A stretch of 64,000 nucleotides of DNA from Flammeovirgaceae bacterium (GCA_024638265.1 JAHEKQ010000001.1:62001-126000), one strand, 5' to 3'. Counted from the first letter of the stretch, positions 28,026 through 37,646 are shown. The notes: a model not told the origin generated them from the sequence alone. Program-made: numbers and translations.

Positions 28026-28026
28026 C

Positions 28027-30486
28027 TTACTCCCTTTCAATTTCGATTTTCTCCGAGGGAACCTTCTCCCGGTTTTTGACATAATTTTCCAACCATTGGT
28101 CCATTTCCCAAAGCATATGCATCACTGATTCTTTTGCTGCGTAGCCATGACTTTCGAAAGGAAGTCTTACTAATCTAACTGTTCCCCCATGACCTTTGAC
28201 AGCATTGAACAGCCTGTCGCTTTGCATCGGAAAAGTTCCCGAGTTGTTATCATGGGTTCCATGCACGAGTAACAGCGGTTCATCGATCTTGTGTGCGTGC
28301 ATAAAGGGGGACATCTTAAAATATATGTCAGGGGCTTCCCAGAATGTACGTTCCTCGTTTTGGAATCCAAATGGTGTGAGGGTCCTGTTATAGGCGCCGC
28401 TCCTTGCAATTCCGGCTGCGAAAAGATCTGAATGTGCCAATAGGTTGGCAGTCATAAATGCCCCATAGCTGTGGCCTCCAACACCGACCCTGGTGGGATC
28501 TGCAATACCCATCCTGTCGAGCTCATCGATTGCGGCGGCAGCATTTGCCACCAGTTGTTCAACAAAAGTATCATTTGGACGGCTGTCACCTTCACCGATT
28601 ATGGGAAAGTCTGTCCGGTCGAGAACCGCATAACCCCTCATAGCCCAGAATATGGGTGACCCATAACTTATCCTGACAAACCTATGAGGTGAATCTTTGA
28701 CCTGGCCTGCAGCTTTTGGATCTTTGAATTCCCTGGGATAGGCCCAAAGGAAAACCGGTAGCCTACCGTCCTCTGCTTTATCATAGCCTGGGGGTAAGTA
28801 AAGTACTGCATTGAGATCCACACCGTCTTCTCTTTTATACCTTATATTCATGCTCACCACATCCTTCATGGCTTCATAGGGATTCTCAAATGAAGTGAGG
28901 GCTTTTGGTTCACCTCCCTTTTTTATGTTTCTCAGGAAATAATTGGGATTTTCAGTCTTAGATTCCCTCCTGGTAAGAATTTCTCCCCTATCTATATCGA
29001 TAATATCAGCGATGGTCTCATAATGCGTCTTCCCATCAGCCCTCCAAAGCCTGTTGGTGGATGCTTTTGAGATGTTGTATTCATCAATGAATGGGCGATT
29101 TCCATCAGGGCTGTAACCTTCTCCAATGAGGTAGAGGTTTTTTCCATTTTTGGAAGTTAAAAGCGTGGAATAACCATTTCTAGTACTCTTCATCGCAAAG
29201 CTTCCCGGTAGTTGGTAGCGGTTTTCGTAGCTATAGGTAATATCGGGGGTCAGTTCCTGGTTAGATTTAGAAGGGTCAAAAACATACATCTGGCTTTGTC
29301 GTGACTGCCACCAGCGGTCCATGACAACGGCCATTTGGTCGTTACCCCAGCGGATTCCAGCATACCGGTCTTTGACCTTTGCCATCAACCTGGCTTCCCC
29401 ATTAAATGGTGCCTTCAATTCAAAGATGGCATCACGGTAGTCGACCTCCTTTGACTGGTCTCCGTCGTCCATGGCGCGCACCCAATAAACAGCTGAGGGT
29501 TGATCTGCCCTCCAGCCAAAGCTTCTGGGTTGAGGGGTAGTCGAGGATCTTCCACGTGGGCGCTCCTCATCAAGAGGTAAGTCAAATAAACTCTTGACAA
29601 GCGATCCTGAAGGACTGTAGACACTTAAGTTAAAGGCAAATCTCGATGCCTGAACCAGGTAAGAATACGGTTTCAGCAAGGTCTCTACCAGGATGTATTT
29701 TCCGTCTGGTGATTGTGAAACCGATGAATATACAGCAGGGGGAAGGAGCTCTGCCATTTCTCCCTCCATATCGATCTTTGTGATCGCTGAGGTGGCAAAA
29801 TAATCAAAGTTCTTCTCATCAGCTTTACTCTTAAGGAGATCCTGGTAAGTTCTGGCGGGTGCTTCTTTCCCCAGGTTCTCGGAGACCACGGGACCTTCGG
29901 GTGCCTGGTTTGATGGAGTTATCGATCCGCGACTTTCAGGAACTACTCTTGCCAGGAATCCTTTAGAGTCCTTGGTCCATTCATAGGGATTGCCCCAGAA
30001 GACATCATTCAGTATCGGCTCCGTTATTTTTGTTGCTGAGGCTGAAGCTACATCCAGTACCCAAAGTTCAATACCGGTTTCTGCATCGTGCGTAAACGCT
30101 ACTTTGGTGAAATCAGGTGACCACCCGATATTACCTAGCCGTGGATTATCCGGAAGTCCCTTTACCTGTAATTCCTCCATGCTACTAAGCTTCTTCACCG
30201 TAATATTCTCGTAATAGCGGGAGCGGCTTCTCCCGTTTGTCCTGGGATTAATCCTTAAACCAGCCAGTCGATATTCCTGATCACTCAATTCCTTGATAGA
30301 TGAAAACAGGGTGCGGTGCAGAAGGACCAAATTTTCTGCGGATTCATCCATTACCACTACCGGGGCCGGGGCTGCTTCCGCCAGTTTCTTAATGGCCGGA
30401 TCAGGTTCCATGTATTTAATATCAATTTGCGCATCGGCCACAAAGACCGGGAATGATAGAATGAATACTGCTAAAATTTTTCTCAT
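28027..30486 (-). CDS. S9D-type prolyl-oligopeptidase-fold peptidase (glutamyl-endopeptidase-like)
   Basis: An 819-residue exported peptidase with a signal peptide (KILAVFILSFPVFVADA), a long propeller (about 100-560) and a C-terminal hydrolase domain. The catalytic residues are Ser673 in GGHSYGAFM, Asp746 in HGTHDNNSG and His780 in ESHGY. The GGHSYGAFMTANLLAH block and VFLWAYPREFKD are those of the S9D group, whose plant chloroplast member is a glutamyl endopeptidase. The N-terminal YMEPDPAIKKLAEA fits too. It precedes the Tat-PLP enzyme by one base. Confidence 0.87.
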   Translation of the reverse strand: MRKILAVFILSFPVFVADAQIDIKYMEPDPAIKKLAEAAPAPVVVMDESAENLVLLHRTLFSSIKELSDQEYRLAGLRINPRTNGRSRSRYYENITVKKLSSMEELQVKGLPDNPRLGNIGWSPDFTKVAFTHDAETGIELWVLDVASASATKITEPILNDVFWGNPYEWTKDSKGFLARVVPESRGSITPSNQAPEGPVVSENLGKEAPARTYQDLLKSKADEKNFDYFATSAITKIDMEGEMAELLPPAVYSSVSQSPDGKYILVETLLKPYSYLVQASRFAFNLSVYSPSGSLVKSLFDLPLDEERPRGRSSTTPQPRSFGWRADQPSAVYWVRAMDDGDQSKEVDYRDAIFELKAPFNGEARLMAKVKDRYAGIRWGNDQMAVVMDRWWQSRQSQMYVFDPSKSNQELTPDITYSYENRYQLPGSFAMKSTRNGYSTLLTSKNGKNLYLIGEGYSPDGNRPFIDEYNISKASTNRLWRADGKTHYETIADIIDIDRGEILTRRESKTENPNYFLRNIKKGGEPKALTSFENPYEAMKDVVSMNIRYKREDGVDLNAVLYLPPGYDKAEDGRLPVFLWAYPREFKDPKAAGQVKDSPHRFVRISYGSPIFWAMRGYAVLDRTDFPIIGEGDSRPNDTFVEQLVANAAAAIDELDRMGIADPTRVGVGGHSYGAFMTANLLAHSDLFAAGIARSGAYNRTLTPFGFQNEERTFWEAPDIYFKMSPFMHAHKIDEPLLLVHGTHDNNSGTFPMQSDRLFNAVKGHGGTVRLVRLPFESHGYAAKESVMHMLWEMDQWLENYVKNREKVPSEKIEIERE

Positions 30487-30533
30487 CTGTGTAGAGTTTT
30501 ATTACGGAAGGATCAATTTATTAAAGACCTGAA

Positions 30534-31724
30534 TTATTTGTAAGGGGTATTATTTGAAAGGCACTCTGACAATCCGCTCACCACCTGTTCAATTTCATCT
30601 TCCGTGTTGAAATAATGGACTGATGCCCGGACAACTTCCTGAAGCCCCCTCTTCTCCATATATAACCTGGAGTTGGCAGTAAATGCGTAAGCGACATTAA
30701 TATTGCGATACTGAAGGGCCTCCATTACCTCTGCACATGTTTTACCATTCACAGTCAGGGTCACGATGCCCGATTGTACACGGCCACTGTCATGGACCGT
30801 TATTCCGGGGACTGCTCTTAGCTTATCCCGGAAATCAGCTGCCAATTCCTGTACCCTCTGCCAGGTCTTCTCAATTCCCAGGTCATTCTGGTATTTTATT
30901 GCCCTGGCTAAACCCGCTTTCGCTGCGTAATTTTTTTCATAAGTCTCAAACCTGATAGCATTCTTTCGCATCCGGTAATTCTCCAGGTCCATCCATTGTC
31001 CCGAGAATAAATCGATCGAAATAGGATCCAGCTCTTCGATCAGGTTTTTATCTACATATAATAGACCGGTTCCCCGTGGGCCCCTGAGGTATTTTCTCCC
31101 GGTACCGGAAAGTATATGGCAACCGATTTTTTTGACATCGAGAGGACAATGCCCCACTGACTGACAAGCATCTACCATGTAAATGATCCCGTATTTATCC
31201 GCTACCTTACCAACTTCCTCCACCGGATTCACAACACCTCCCATGGTAGGCATATGGGTAATGGCAATCAACCGTGTTCTGTCTGTGATCAACTCCTCGA
31301 GGTGATTGAGGTCCACTTCATCATATTCGTTGTCGCGTGCTACGAGGATCTTAATATCGAACCATTTCCTCAACCTCAGAAAGGAAATATAATTACTCGC
31401 ATATTCGGTATTAGCGGTAATGATCTCATCTCCATCCTGCCAATTTATGCCGAAGAAAGCCCGCTGCCAGGAAGTGGTTGCGCTGTCGGTATAGGCAATT
31501 TCATCACTATTTGCATTGAGCAGTCGTGCTGATTCCGTATAGAAAGTATTCAATTCTTCCGATCTTACAGCTACTGTTTCGTATCCACCTTTTTTCCATT
31601 CCTCCTCAGCATAGTTGAGCATGGATATATAAACCGGCTCAGGCATTAAAGAACTCCCCGCGCTATTAAAATGGATCAGTTCCCCAGTGCCGGGGGTATC
31701 CTTTCTTATCTGTTCAATATCCAA
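30534..31724 (-). CDS. Class-V aminotransferase-fold PLP enzyme
   Basis: A 396-residue cytoplasmic PLP enzyme starting at TTG 31724, four bases after the EF-G paralogue stop. Asp185 (VDACQSVGH) binds the pyridine nitrogen and Lys211 (GTGRKYLRGPRGTG) forms the Schiff base. HFNSAGSSLMP near the N-terminus is the usual opening. The catalytic Cys loop of NifS/IscS desulfurases is not visible. The GRKYLRGPRGTG form is shared with lyases acting on sulfur amino acids, but I cannot name a substrate. Close coupling to an EF-G paralogue is unusual. Confidence 0.83.
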   Translation of the reverse strand: MDIEQIRKDTPGTGELIHFNSAGSSLMPEPVYISMLNYAEEEWKKGGYETVAVRSEELNTFYTESARLLNANSDEIAYTDSATTSWQRAFFGINWQDGDEIITANTEYASNYISFLRLRKWFDIKILVARDNEYDEVDLNHLEELITDRTRLIAITHMPTMGGVVNPVEEVGKVADKYGIIYMVDACQSVGHCPLDVKKIGCHILSGTGRKYLRGPRGTGLLYVDKNLIEELDPISIDLFSGQWMDLENYRMRKNAIRFETYEKNYAAKAGLARAIKYQNDLGIEKTWQRVQELAADFRDKLRAVPGITVHDSGRVQSGIVTLTVNGKTCAEVMEALQYRNINVAYAFTANSRLYMEKRGLQEVVRASVHYFNTEDEIEQVVSGLSECLSNNTPYK

Positions 31725-31728
31725 TTTC

Positions 31729-33855
31729 TCAGGCTTCTGCAGCCGTTGAGTATTCGTCCATTAACTGCTTTTGAATTTCACCCGGAACGGCAGAATATTC
31801 TGCAAACCTCGTACTAAAATTGGCCTTACCCTGGGTAATCGACCTAAGGCTGGTTGTGTATCGGTCAAGTTCGGCAAGGGGTGTTTTCGCCCTGATCACC
31901 TGGTACCTGCCCTTGGAATCCATACCCTGAATAACGCTTCTTCGGGTTTGAAGATCAGTCATTACTTCACCCATCAATTCTTCGGGGACCAATACTTCAA
32001 GTTCGTTTATTGGCTCCAACAATTTAGGGCTGGCATTGACAAAGGCCTGTCTAAAGGCCTGGGCCCCTGCAATCTTAAAGGAGATATCGTTGGAATCAAC
32101 AGGATGCATCTTTCCATCGTAGACCATCACCCTGACATCTCTGACATAACTCCCCGTAAGGGGTCCTTCCTGCATTTTCTCCATAATACCCTTGAGAATG
32201 GACGGAATAAAACGCGCGTCGATTGCTCCACCAACTATACAATTATAAAAAACGAGTTTCCCACCCCACTCAAGTTCTACTTCTTCCCTGCCTCTCACAT
32301 TGAGATCTTCCGGATCCGGCATTCCTTCATAATATGGTTCAATTCGAAGGAAAACTTCCCCGAACTGTCCGGCACCACCAGACTGCTTCTTATGCCGGTA
32401 ACTGGATTCCGACTGTTTCTGTATGGTCTCCCGGTATGGAATCCTGGGTTTTTCGAATTCGATATGGAGTTTATAATTTTTCTCGAGGACCCACTTGATA
32501 ATATTCATGTGCAGCTCTCCCTGGCACGACATGATCAACTGCTTAAGCTCGGGTGAGTATTGAACAATCACTGTCTGATCCTCCTCGTTGAGTTTGTGCA
32601 ATACTTCACTCATCTTCTCCTCATCCCCTTTGGACTGAGCCACAATGGCTGCCCGTATCCTGGGTTCAGGGAATACAATAGGTTTCAGGCCCACCTTAGT
32701 CTTGGAGGAACGAAGAGTATGGTTGGTCTGTGTATCCTTCAGCTTTAGCGTAACACCGATATCGCCTGTCATAAGCTGTTCAACAGTATTCCGCTTATGT
32801 CCATCTACTATAAACAGCTGGTTCAATCTTTCGCTGGTACCTGTTTGGTGATTGAACAGTTCATCTCCGGCTTTTACTGAACCCGAGATTACCTTGAAAA
32901 ATGTCATCTTTCCCAGATTCGGCTCGTATTGTGTTTTGAATATAAATAATATGGGAGGTCCATCAGTTTTGTGAGTTACTTCGGAATCATCCTCAGCCTG
33001 CTCAGGTTTGGTATCGACCGTGGAAGGAGCGACGTTGTCAATGAAACCCATCATTCTTCCACTCCCCATATTGTTTAGCGCGGACAATATAAAAATGGGA
33101 AACACGTCATGATTTCGCATTCCAATTTTCAATCCCTGCCGCATTTCGTCTTCGTTCAACTCACCTTTTTCGAAATACAGCTCCATTAAAGCCTCATCAT
33201 TTTCTGCAGCTTTTTCGACCAGTTCATTGTGGAGTTGATTTGCCTTTTCTTTTTCCTCGTCAGGTATGGGAAGTTTCTCCGGCTTTCCGCCTTCAGGGGA
33301 AAATTTATACATCTTCATTTTTAGAAGATCGATGATCCCATTAAAGCCCTCTCCTGCATTTACAGGATATTGCATAAGTGTAGCTGAAGACCCGAACCTA
33401 TCTTTTATCGAATCAAGAGTCCCTTCAAAATCTGCTTTAGGATGATCCATCTGGTTGATGGCAAAAAGAGTGGGCTTGTTGAATTTGTCCACATAATCCC
33501 ACTGCAGTTCAGTTCCCACCTCTACACCGTGCTGTGCGTTAATTAGAAAAATTACGGTGTCTGCTACCCTGACCGGGGCAATGACTTCCCCCATAAAATC
33601 ATCCAGGCCCGGAGTATCAATAATGTTTATCTTATAGTTTCTCCATTCGGTATGCATTAATGTTGCATACACAGAATTCTCTCTCTCATGTTCAATTTCA
33701 TGATAGTCTGAAACTGTATTTTTATCTTCAACTTTTCCTCTCCTATTGATTAATCCTGCCTCAAATAGCATTGTTTCGGCAAGAGTGGTTTTTCCTGATT
33801 TAGAACTGCCGAGTAGAACGACATTCTTAATATGCTTAGCGTCAAATACCTGCAT
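31729..33855 (-). CDS. EF-G paralogue (EF-G2 type) lacking the switch II histidine
   Basis: A 708-residue translational GTPase relative, ATG 33855 (a GTG at 33858 is also in frame). All five EF-G domains are present. The P-loop is GSSKSGKT (16-23). Switch II reads DTPGLDDF instead of DTPGHVDF, so the histidine that promotes GTP hydrolysis is Leu84. Switch I reads HERENSVYA instead of ERGITIxxA, and NKMD is NQMD. The same substitutions are, to my recollection, found in Bacteroides EF-G2, which was shown to translocate ribosomes without GTPase activity and to help under starvation. Canonical EF-G should be elsewhere. It is the first of a possible operon running to 23879. Confidence 0.9.
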   Translation of the reverse strand: MQVFDAKHIKNVVLLGSSKSGKTTLAETMLFEAGLINRRGKVEDKNTVSDYHEIEHERENSVYATLMHTEWRNYKINIIDTPGLDDFMGEVIAPVRVADTVIFLINAQHGVEVGTELQWDYVDKFNKPTLFAINQMDHPKADFEGTLDSIKDRFGSSATLMQYPVNAGEGFNGIIDLLKMKMYKFSPEGGKPEKLPIPDEEKEKANQLHNELVEKAAENDEALMELYFEKGELNEDEMRQGLKIGMRNHDVFPIFILSALNNMGSGRMMGFIDNVAPSTVDTKPEQAEDDSEVTHKTDGPPILFIFKTQYEPNLGKMTFFKVISGSVKAGDELFNHQTGTSERLNQLFIVDGHKRNTVEQLMTGDIGVTLKLKDTQTNHTLRSSKTKVGLKPIVFPEPRIRAAIVAQSKGDEEKMSEVLHKLNEEDQTVIVQYSPELKQLIMSCQGELHMNIIKWVLEKNYKLHIEFEKPRIPYRETIQKQSESSYRHKKQSGGAGQFGEVFLRIEPYYEGMPDPEDLNVRGREEVELEWGGKLVFYNCIVGGAIDARFIPSILKGIMEKMQEGPLTGSYVRDVRVMVYDGKMHPVDSNDISFKIAGAQAFRQAFVNASPKLLEPINELEVLVPEELMGEVMTDLQTRRSVIQGMDSKGRYQVIRAKTPLAELDRYTTSLRSITQGKANFSTRFAEYSAVPGEIQKQLMDEYSTAAEA

Positions 33856-33955
33856 CACTCAATTCGTTTATAGTGTAAATATGTGGAAGAACTAGACTCC
33901 TTCCCTTTTGAAGGACGACCAAAATAGTAAATGGAACTTATAAAAACAATGAGAT

Positions 33956-34636
33956 TCAAGGGGTGTGGAGATGATCCGCTAGCTCATTTCTGTATAACTC
34001 TATAAACTCCTCCAATCTCTTTAATCTGTACTGCATCACCCATCGTGGATGAGGCAGTGGCCTAATGTCCTTAAAAAGGTTATACCGGTCATTAATTTTT
34101 GAGAGATATGCAATATTCTTACCCCTTCCCAGACTGTATGCAACAGGCCTCGAACCAAAGGAGATTTGTGTTTTGAGACTATCAACCATATAGGGTTCCA
34201 GTATTTTCTGCAATTCAGGTAAGTCGTAGTAGTTCAGGTTCTTCCCATTCTGCACAAAACCCAAAGGGGACACGGAAGTGAAATAGAACTGGTTATAGAA
34301 TTCATGTGGACCGCCAAAGGCATCAATCATTGAATAAATGAAGCGGGAGGAAAGTTCATGTCTCTTGTCCAGGTCATTATCAATCCCACATTTCTCACTA
34401 AGGTTGACAGGATCAGTAAAAGCAATTCCCGTTGCGCCGCCCCCAAACCTCCCCGGGTTAATCCCTATCAGGAATGTTCTTAGCGAATTGTCGCTATAGA
34501 ATTTCCGGTAAAATCTGCTGGTAAGGTCCATAGCTGCAGGTGCGGCATATGGATCCAGAATCTCCACACCATCGGGGAGCTTTTCAACAATTTTAGTTGT
34601 AGACAGAAATGAGATTACCTTTTCTCCAAAACTCAT
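33956..34636 (-). CDS. SMUG-like uracil-DNA glycosylase (DUF4918 family)
   Basis: A 226-residue UDG-fold protein. Motif 1 is GINPGRFGGGATGIAFTDP (58-76), where SMUG1 has GMNPGPFGMAQTGVPFG. Motif 2 is PLPHPRW with His196. It should remove uracil or oxidised pyrimidines from DNA. Length and motifs fit the SMUG2/DUF4918 group of Bacteroidota. It is divergent from the secreted protein at 34711 and followed on its strand by the EF-G paralogue after a 100-base gap. Confidence 0.82.
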   Translation of the reverse strand: MSFGEKVISFLSTTKIVEKLPDGVEILDPYAAPAAMDLTSRFYRKFYSDNSLRTFLIGINPGRFGGGATGIAFTDPVNLSEKCGIDNDLDKRHELSSRFIYSMIDAFGGPHEFYNQFYFTSVSPLGFVQNGKNLNYYDLPELQKILEPYMVDSLKTQISFGSRPVAYSLGRGKNIAYLSKINDRYNLFKDIRPLPHPRWVMQYRLKRLEEFIELYRNELADHLHTP

Positions 34637-34698
34637 TTCGACAAGATAAACGGACGACCCGAACTGACCAAATAAAGGAGTTTGGCCCTCCTTTTGTT

Positions 34699-34707
34699 TA
34701 CCTTTGC
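34699..34707 (+). promoter_or_regulatory. Candidate TAnnTTTG promoter box
   Basis: TACCTTTGC is an exact match to the Bacteroidota -7 consensus TAnnTTTG, ending four bases before the GTG at 34711. If used, transcription would begin at or next to the start codon, giving a leaderless mRNA. A TTTG at 34681-34684 is only 14 bases upstream, shorter than the usual 19-21, so the -35-like half is weak. Confidence 0.4.
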
Positions 34708-34710
34708 GCA

Positions 34711-35652
34711 GTGAGACCCCTCATTGTCATAATTTTTGTGAGCTATACGGCGAATCTCAGTGTAAATGCACAGGATTTTTCAGATCCTGTGGTATACAAT
34801 AACTACTTAATCAAAGAGCAAACTAAAATCATTAAGCTCAGCCTGGAATACCTGAATTATTCTATTCAAAGTGACGACTACGATGGTATTGACAAAAAAC
34901 GGCTTGAGTTCCTTTCGGAGATAAGACGGTCCATGAATAAAGTCAGGAGACTGCCCAATTTCCAGGGAACAGCGAGACTGAAAAGGCAAACCATAGAGGT
35001 TTTTGAGGAATATATAAGTGTCTATGAGACCGATCTGATAGAATCACTCGGTCTTAAAAAGCAATTTGATGATTCCTATCAAGCTTTGGAAGCATACCTG
35101 GAAGCTGAAAGCGAAGTGGATGATAAACTCAACAGGGCAATTGATAAACTTTATAAAGCACAGGAAGCTTTTGCCCGCAAATATGACCTCAAACTGGACG
35201 AATATGATGAGGTTGACCTTAGCGATGAAATAGATCAGATCAGTGAACTCAGTAAATACAGCCGGGCGGTATTTCTCGAGTATTTTAAAGTGAGCTGGGA
35301 GTTTAATGAACTTCTTAAGCTACTCCCGGATCAAAATCATCGGAAACTGGAGAAACAAAGGCTTAAGGTAATCGAGGCATGTAATACCGGATTGAAAAAC
35401 CTTGGCCAAATTGAACCGTACAGGGCTGAATCTGAATACAGGCAACTCACCATGGACTTGATCCAGTATTTTCGCACCCTGAGCCGCAAGGAATTCGCAA
35501 CAATTTCAGCCATTTATAAAAAGGATGAATTCACGGAGGATGACGCTGAGTTCATCAACAAGGTGATCCAGGATTACAATGCCAATATCAGGAACCTGGT
35601 GTTAAGTTGGACTCTGGCCAATCAATACCTCTGGAAAGAAAATATTAATTGA
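34711..35652 (+). CDS. Secreted helical protein of unknown function
   Basis: A 313-residue protein from GTG 34711. The upstream ATG at 34609 would overlap the divergent glycosylase and place 34 residues before the signal peptide. The N-terminus VRPLIVIIFVSYTANLSVNAQ is a clear signal. The remainder is acidic, very helical and likely forms an elongated bundle (for example SEVDDKLNRAIDKLYKAQEAF). No known domain was recognised. It is convergent with the lipase-like gene, with no spacing between stops. A periplasmic or surface location is inferred. Confidence 0.65.
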   Translation: MRPLIVIIFVSYTANLSVNAQDFSDPVVYNNYLIKEQTKIIKLSLEYLNYSIQSDDYDGIDKKRLEFLSEIRRSMNKVRRLPNFQGTARLKRQTIEVFEEYISVYETDLIESLGLKKQFDDSYQALEAYLEAESEVDDKLNRAIDKLYKAQEAFARKYDLKLDEYDEVDLSDEIDQISELSKYSRAVFLEYFKVSWEFNELLKLLPDQNHRKLEKQRLKVIEACNTGLKNLGQIEPYRAESEYRQLTMDLIQYFRTLSRKEFATISAIYKKDEFTEDDAEFINKVIQDYNANIRNLVLSWTLANQYLWKENIN

Positions 35653-36837
35653 CTATTTCAGGGAGTTGATTAATTGAACAACCTCAAAAAAATAGGCCGG
35701 ACCACCCGAAAGATGATCTTCACCGTCCAGCGTTGTTAGTGAAACAATATTTGCTCCAGCTCCCAGGTTCACCATATTCTGGTAGGTGGTTATAGAATTA
35801 CTGAATGGAACCGTAACATCAGCATCTCCATGGTACAGGTACATGGGAATGGTGGGCAACCAATTGGAAAGATCATTCAGTTCCAAAGCATCCTTCATTC
35901 CTGAATAGAGCGGATCAGTGTCAGCATTTGCCATGAACCCTGGCTGCAGAAGGTCTGAAACCTTTGTTGTCAGCGAGGAATTAACCTGGCTTCCACTAAG
36001 CGCTCCTGAAACCAATCCAGGTATTTCGGATGCATAAGGTTCCTGGAAGTAGACCGACAAGTCAGTATTCTGGAAATACTCCTCCTGGTAAGCTGCTCCC
36101 ACATAGGCCATAAAAAAGGGCTGGTCGTAGTTATCCCTGGTAAAAAAGTAATTGCGAAATGCAGTCAATGCATATCCACCCGCTGCGGGGGCGCTGGCCT
36201 TCAACTCAAACCCTTCAATTGGGTTGTCTTCAAATGCTTTGTGGGCAGCCATAGTAGCATAACCACCTTCCGAGTAGCCAGCCAGGAATACCTCACCGTT
36301 AAAATTTCCGCCTTCCAGGTAGAAAAATTCTTCCGCGGCTCGGATCATGTCAATAATAGCTGCTTCGTAAGCTTTGCTTATATAGTAAGGATGAAGGATA
36401 TCTTCTGAACTGCCGAACCCGATATAGTCGGGAATTACCATAATATACCCTCCACTTGAAAAGTAAGTTAGTGTCTGGTAGGAAGGCCAGTCAATCGAGG
36501 GCGCGTCATCATGGTTCACAATGGTACCATGCTGAATGCTTACAACAGGCACTGGCTCTTCGGTAACAGGAATGCTTATCAGTCCAGATGCATTAATATC
36601 CTCTCCGTTATAAGTCGTTTTGTAATAGAATTTGTAAACGATTATCTCATGTTCCACCAGAGACGTGAAAGCTGAAGCACCCCCGGCATTAAAGAGGTCC
36701 TTAATTTGCTGAGCGGTGAAATTGAGTAGTTTCTCGCTATCCTGGTAGTATTCAATCTTTCGCGGTTCTGGATCACTACCACAACCAGCGAGTATGCCAA
36801 TAACTAAAATGAACCAGATGTATCTTAAATTCTTCAT
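35653..36837 (-). CDS. Alpha/beta-hydrolase lipoprotein, secretory-lipase-like
   Basis: A 394-residue lipoprotein (GILAGC, Cys19) from ATG 36837, two bases after murQ. The catalytic triad is Ser189 in GYSEGGY, Asp338 or Asp340 in HGDADVTVP and His375 in GEDHLSG. The size and VSIQHGT and VIPDYIGFGSS motifs match the fungal-type secretory lipase (LIP) group that Bacteroidota share. It would hydrolyse esters outside the inner membrane. It lies in an operon with sugar-recycling genes, though a functional link is not obvious. Confidence 0.83.
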   Translation of the reverse strand: MKNLRYIWFILVIGILAGCGSDPEPRKIEYYQDSEKLLNFTAQQIKDLFNAGGASAFTSLVEHEIIVYKFYYKTTYNGEDINASGLISIPVTEEPVPVVSIQHGTIVNHDDAPSIDWPSYQTLTYFSSGGYIMVIPDYIGFGSSEDILHPYYISKAYEAAIIDMIRAAEEFFYLEGGNFNGEVFLAGYSEGGYATMAAHKAFEDNPIEGFELKASAPAAGGYALTAFRNYFFTRDNYDQPFFMAYVGAAYQEEYFQNTDLSVYFQEPYASEIPGLVSGALSGSQVNSSLTTKVSDLLQPGFMANADTDPLYSGMKDALELNDLSNWLPTIPMYLYHGDADVTVPFSNSITTYQNMVNLGAGANIVSLTTLDGEDHLSGGPAYFFEVVQLINSLK

Positions 36838-36839
36838 AT

Positions 36840-37646
36840 TCAATGTTTTTTATGAGCTTCAATCGCTTTTCTTACAGATCCGAATTCCATAAGCAATGAG
36901 CGCGCTTTATCGCTGTCAATTCCGAGTTCTTCCATGATCATCTTTGTCCCGCGGTCGAGGAGCTTAGTATTACTAAGTTGCATATCGACCATTTTGTTTC
37001 CTTTAACTCGTCCTAAAGCAATCATCAGGCTGGTTGAAATCATGTTAAGCACAAATTTTTGAGCAGTCCCCGCCTTCATTCTTGTACTTCCGGTAACAAA
37101 TTCGGGCCCGACGATCACCTCAACAGGAAATTCAGCTTCGGCAGCCAGTTCACTTCCAGGATTACACGTAATACACCCTGTGAGCAACCCTGCCTCCCTT
37201 GCACTCCTCACACCCCCCACTACATATGGAGTCCTTCCCGAAGCGGCTATGCCTATCAACACATCCGATTTGTTTACTTCATACTCCAGGAGGTCTTTCC
37301 AGGCCCCTTCATAATCATCTTCAGCAAATTCAACGGCTTTCCGGATTGCGCCATCACCTCCTGCAATAAGGCCGATCACTAATCCGTGAGGCATACCATA
37401 AGTCGGGGGTATCTCAGAGGCATCCAATATCCCAAGTCGGCCACTGGTCCCTGCCCCGATATAGAATAACCTTCCACCGTTCTTTAATTTTTCTATTGCC
37501 GACTTAAGGAATTCTATGATCTGGGGAATGGATTTCTTTACTGCCGGGGCCACCAGGTGATCTTCCTGGTTTATTCCACTTACCAGTTCTTCAAAACTGA
37601 GATTTTCCAGGCGGTCATGGTTTGAAGGAGACTCCGTTACACTCAT
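36840..37646 (-). CDS. murQ: N-acetylmuramic acid 6-phosphate etherase
   Basis: A 268-residue SIS-domain enzyme that removes D-lactate from MurNAc-6-phosphate to give GlcNAc-6-phosphate, a step in reuse of cell-wall sugars. The phosphosugar loop is GAGTSGRLGILDASEIPPTYG with the catalytic Glu78. The second Glu/Lys block ends SNTKLLDRGTKMI and GPEFVTGSTRMKAGTAQK is also diagnostic. Length is slightly shorter than the 300 of E. coli MurQ. It overlaps the kinase gene by 4 bases (ATGA). Confidence 0.95.
   Translation of the reverse strand: MSVTESPSNHDRLENLSFEELVSGINQEDHLVAPAVKKSIPQIIEFLKSAIEKLKNGGRLFYIGAGTSGRLGILDASEIPPTYGMPHGLVIGLIAGGDGAIRKAVEFAEDDYEGAWKDLLEYEVNKSDVLIGIAASGRTPYVVGGVRSAREAGLLTGCITCNPGSELAAEAEFPVEVIVGPEFVTGSTRMKAGTAQKFVLNMISTSLMIALGRVKGNKMVDMQLSNTKLLDRGTKMIMEELGIDSDKARSLLMEFGSVRKAIEAHKKH

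Noticed and set aside
24610-30486. Search for type IX sorting tails on exported peptidases
   Set aside because: None of the S9 proteins, the S10 enzyme or the sortilin-like protein ends with a recognisable C-terminal sorting domain.
34609-34710. Upstream ATG for the secreted protein at 34711
   Set aside because: It lies inside the divergent glycosylase gene and puts 34 polar residues ahead of the signal peptide.
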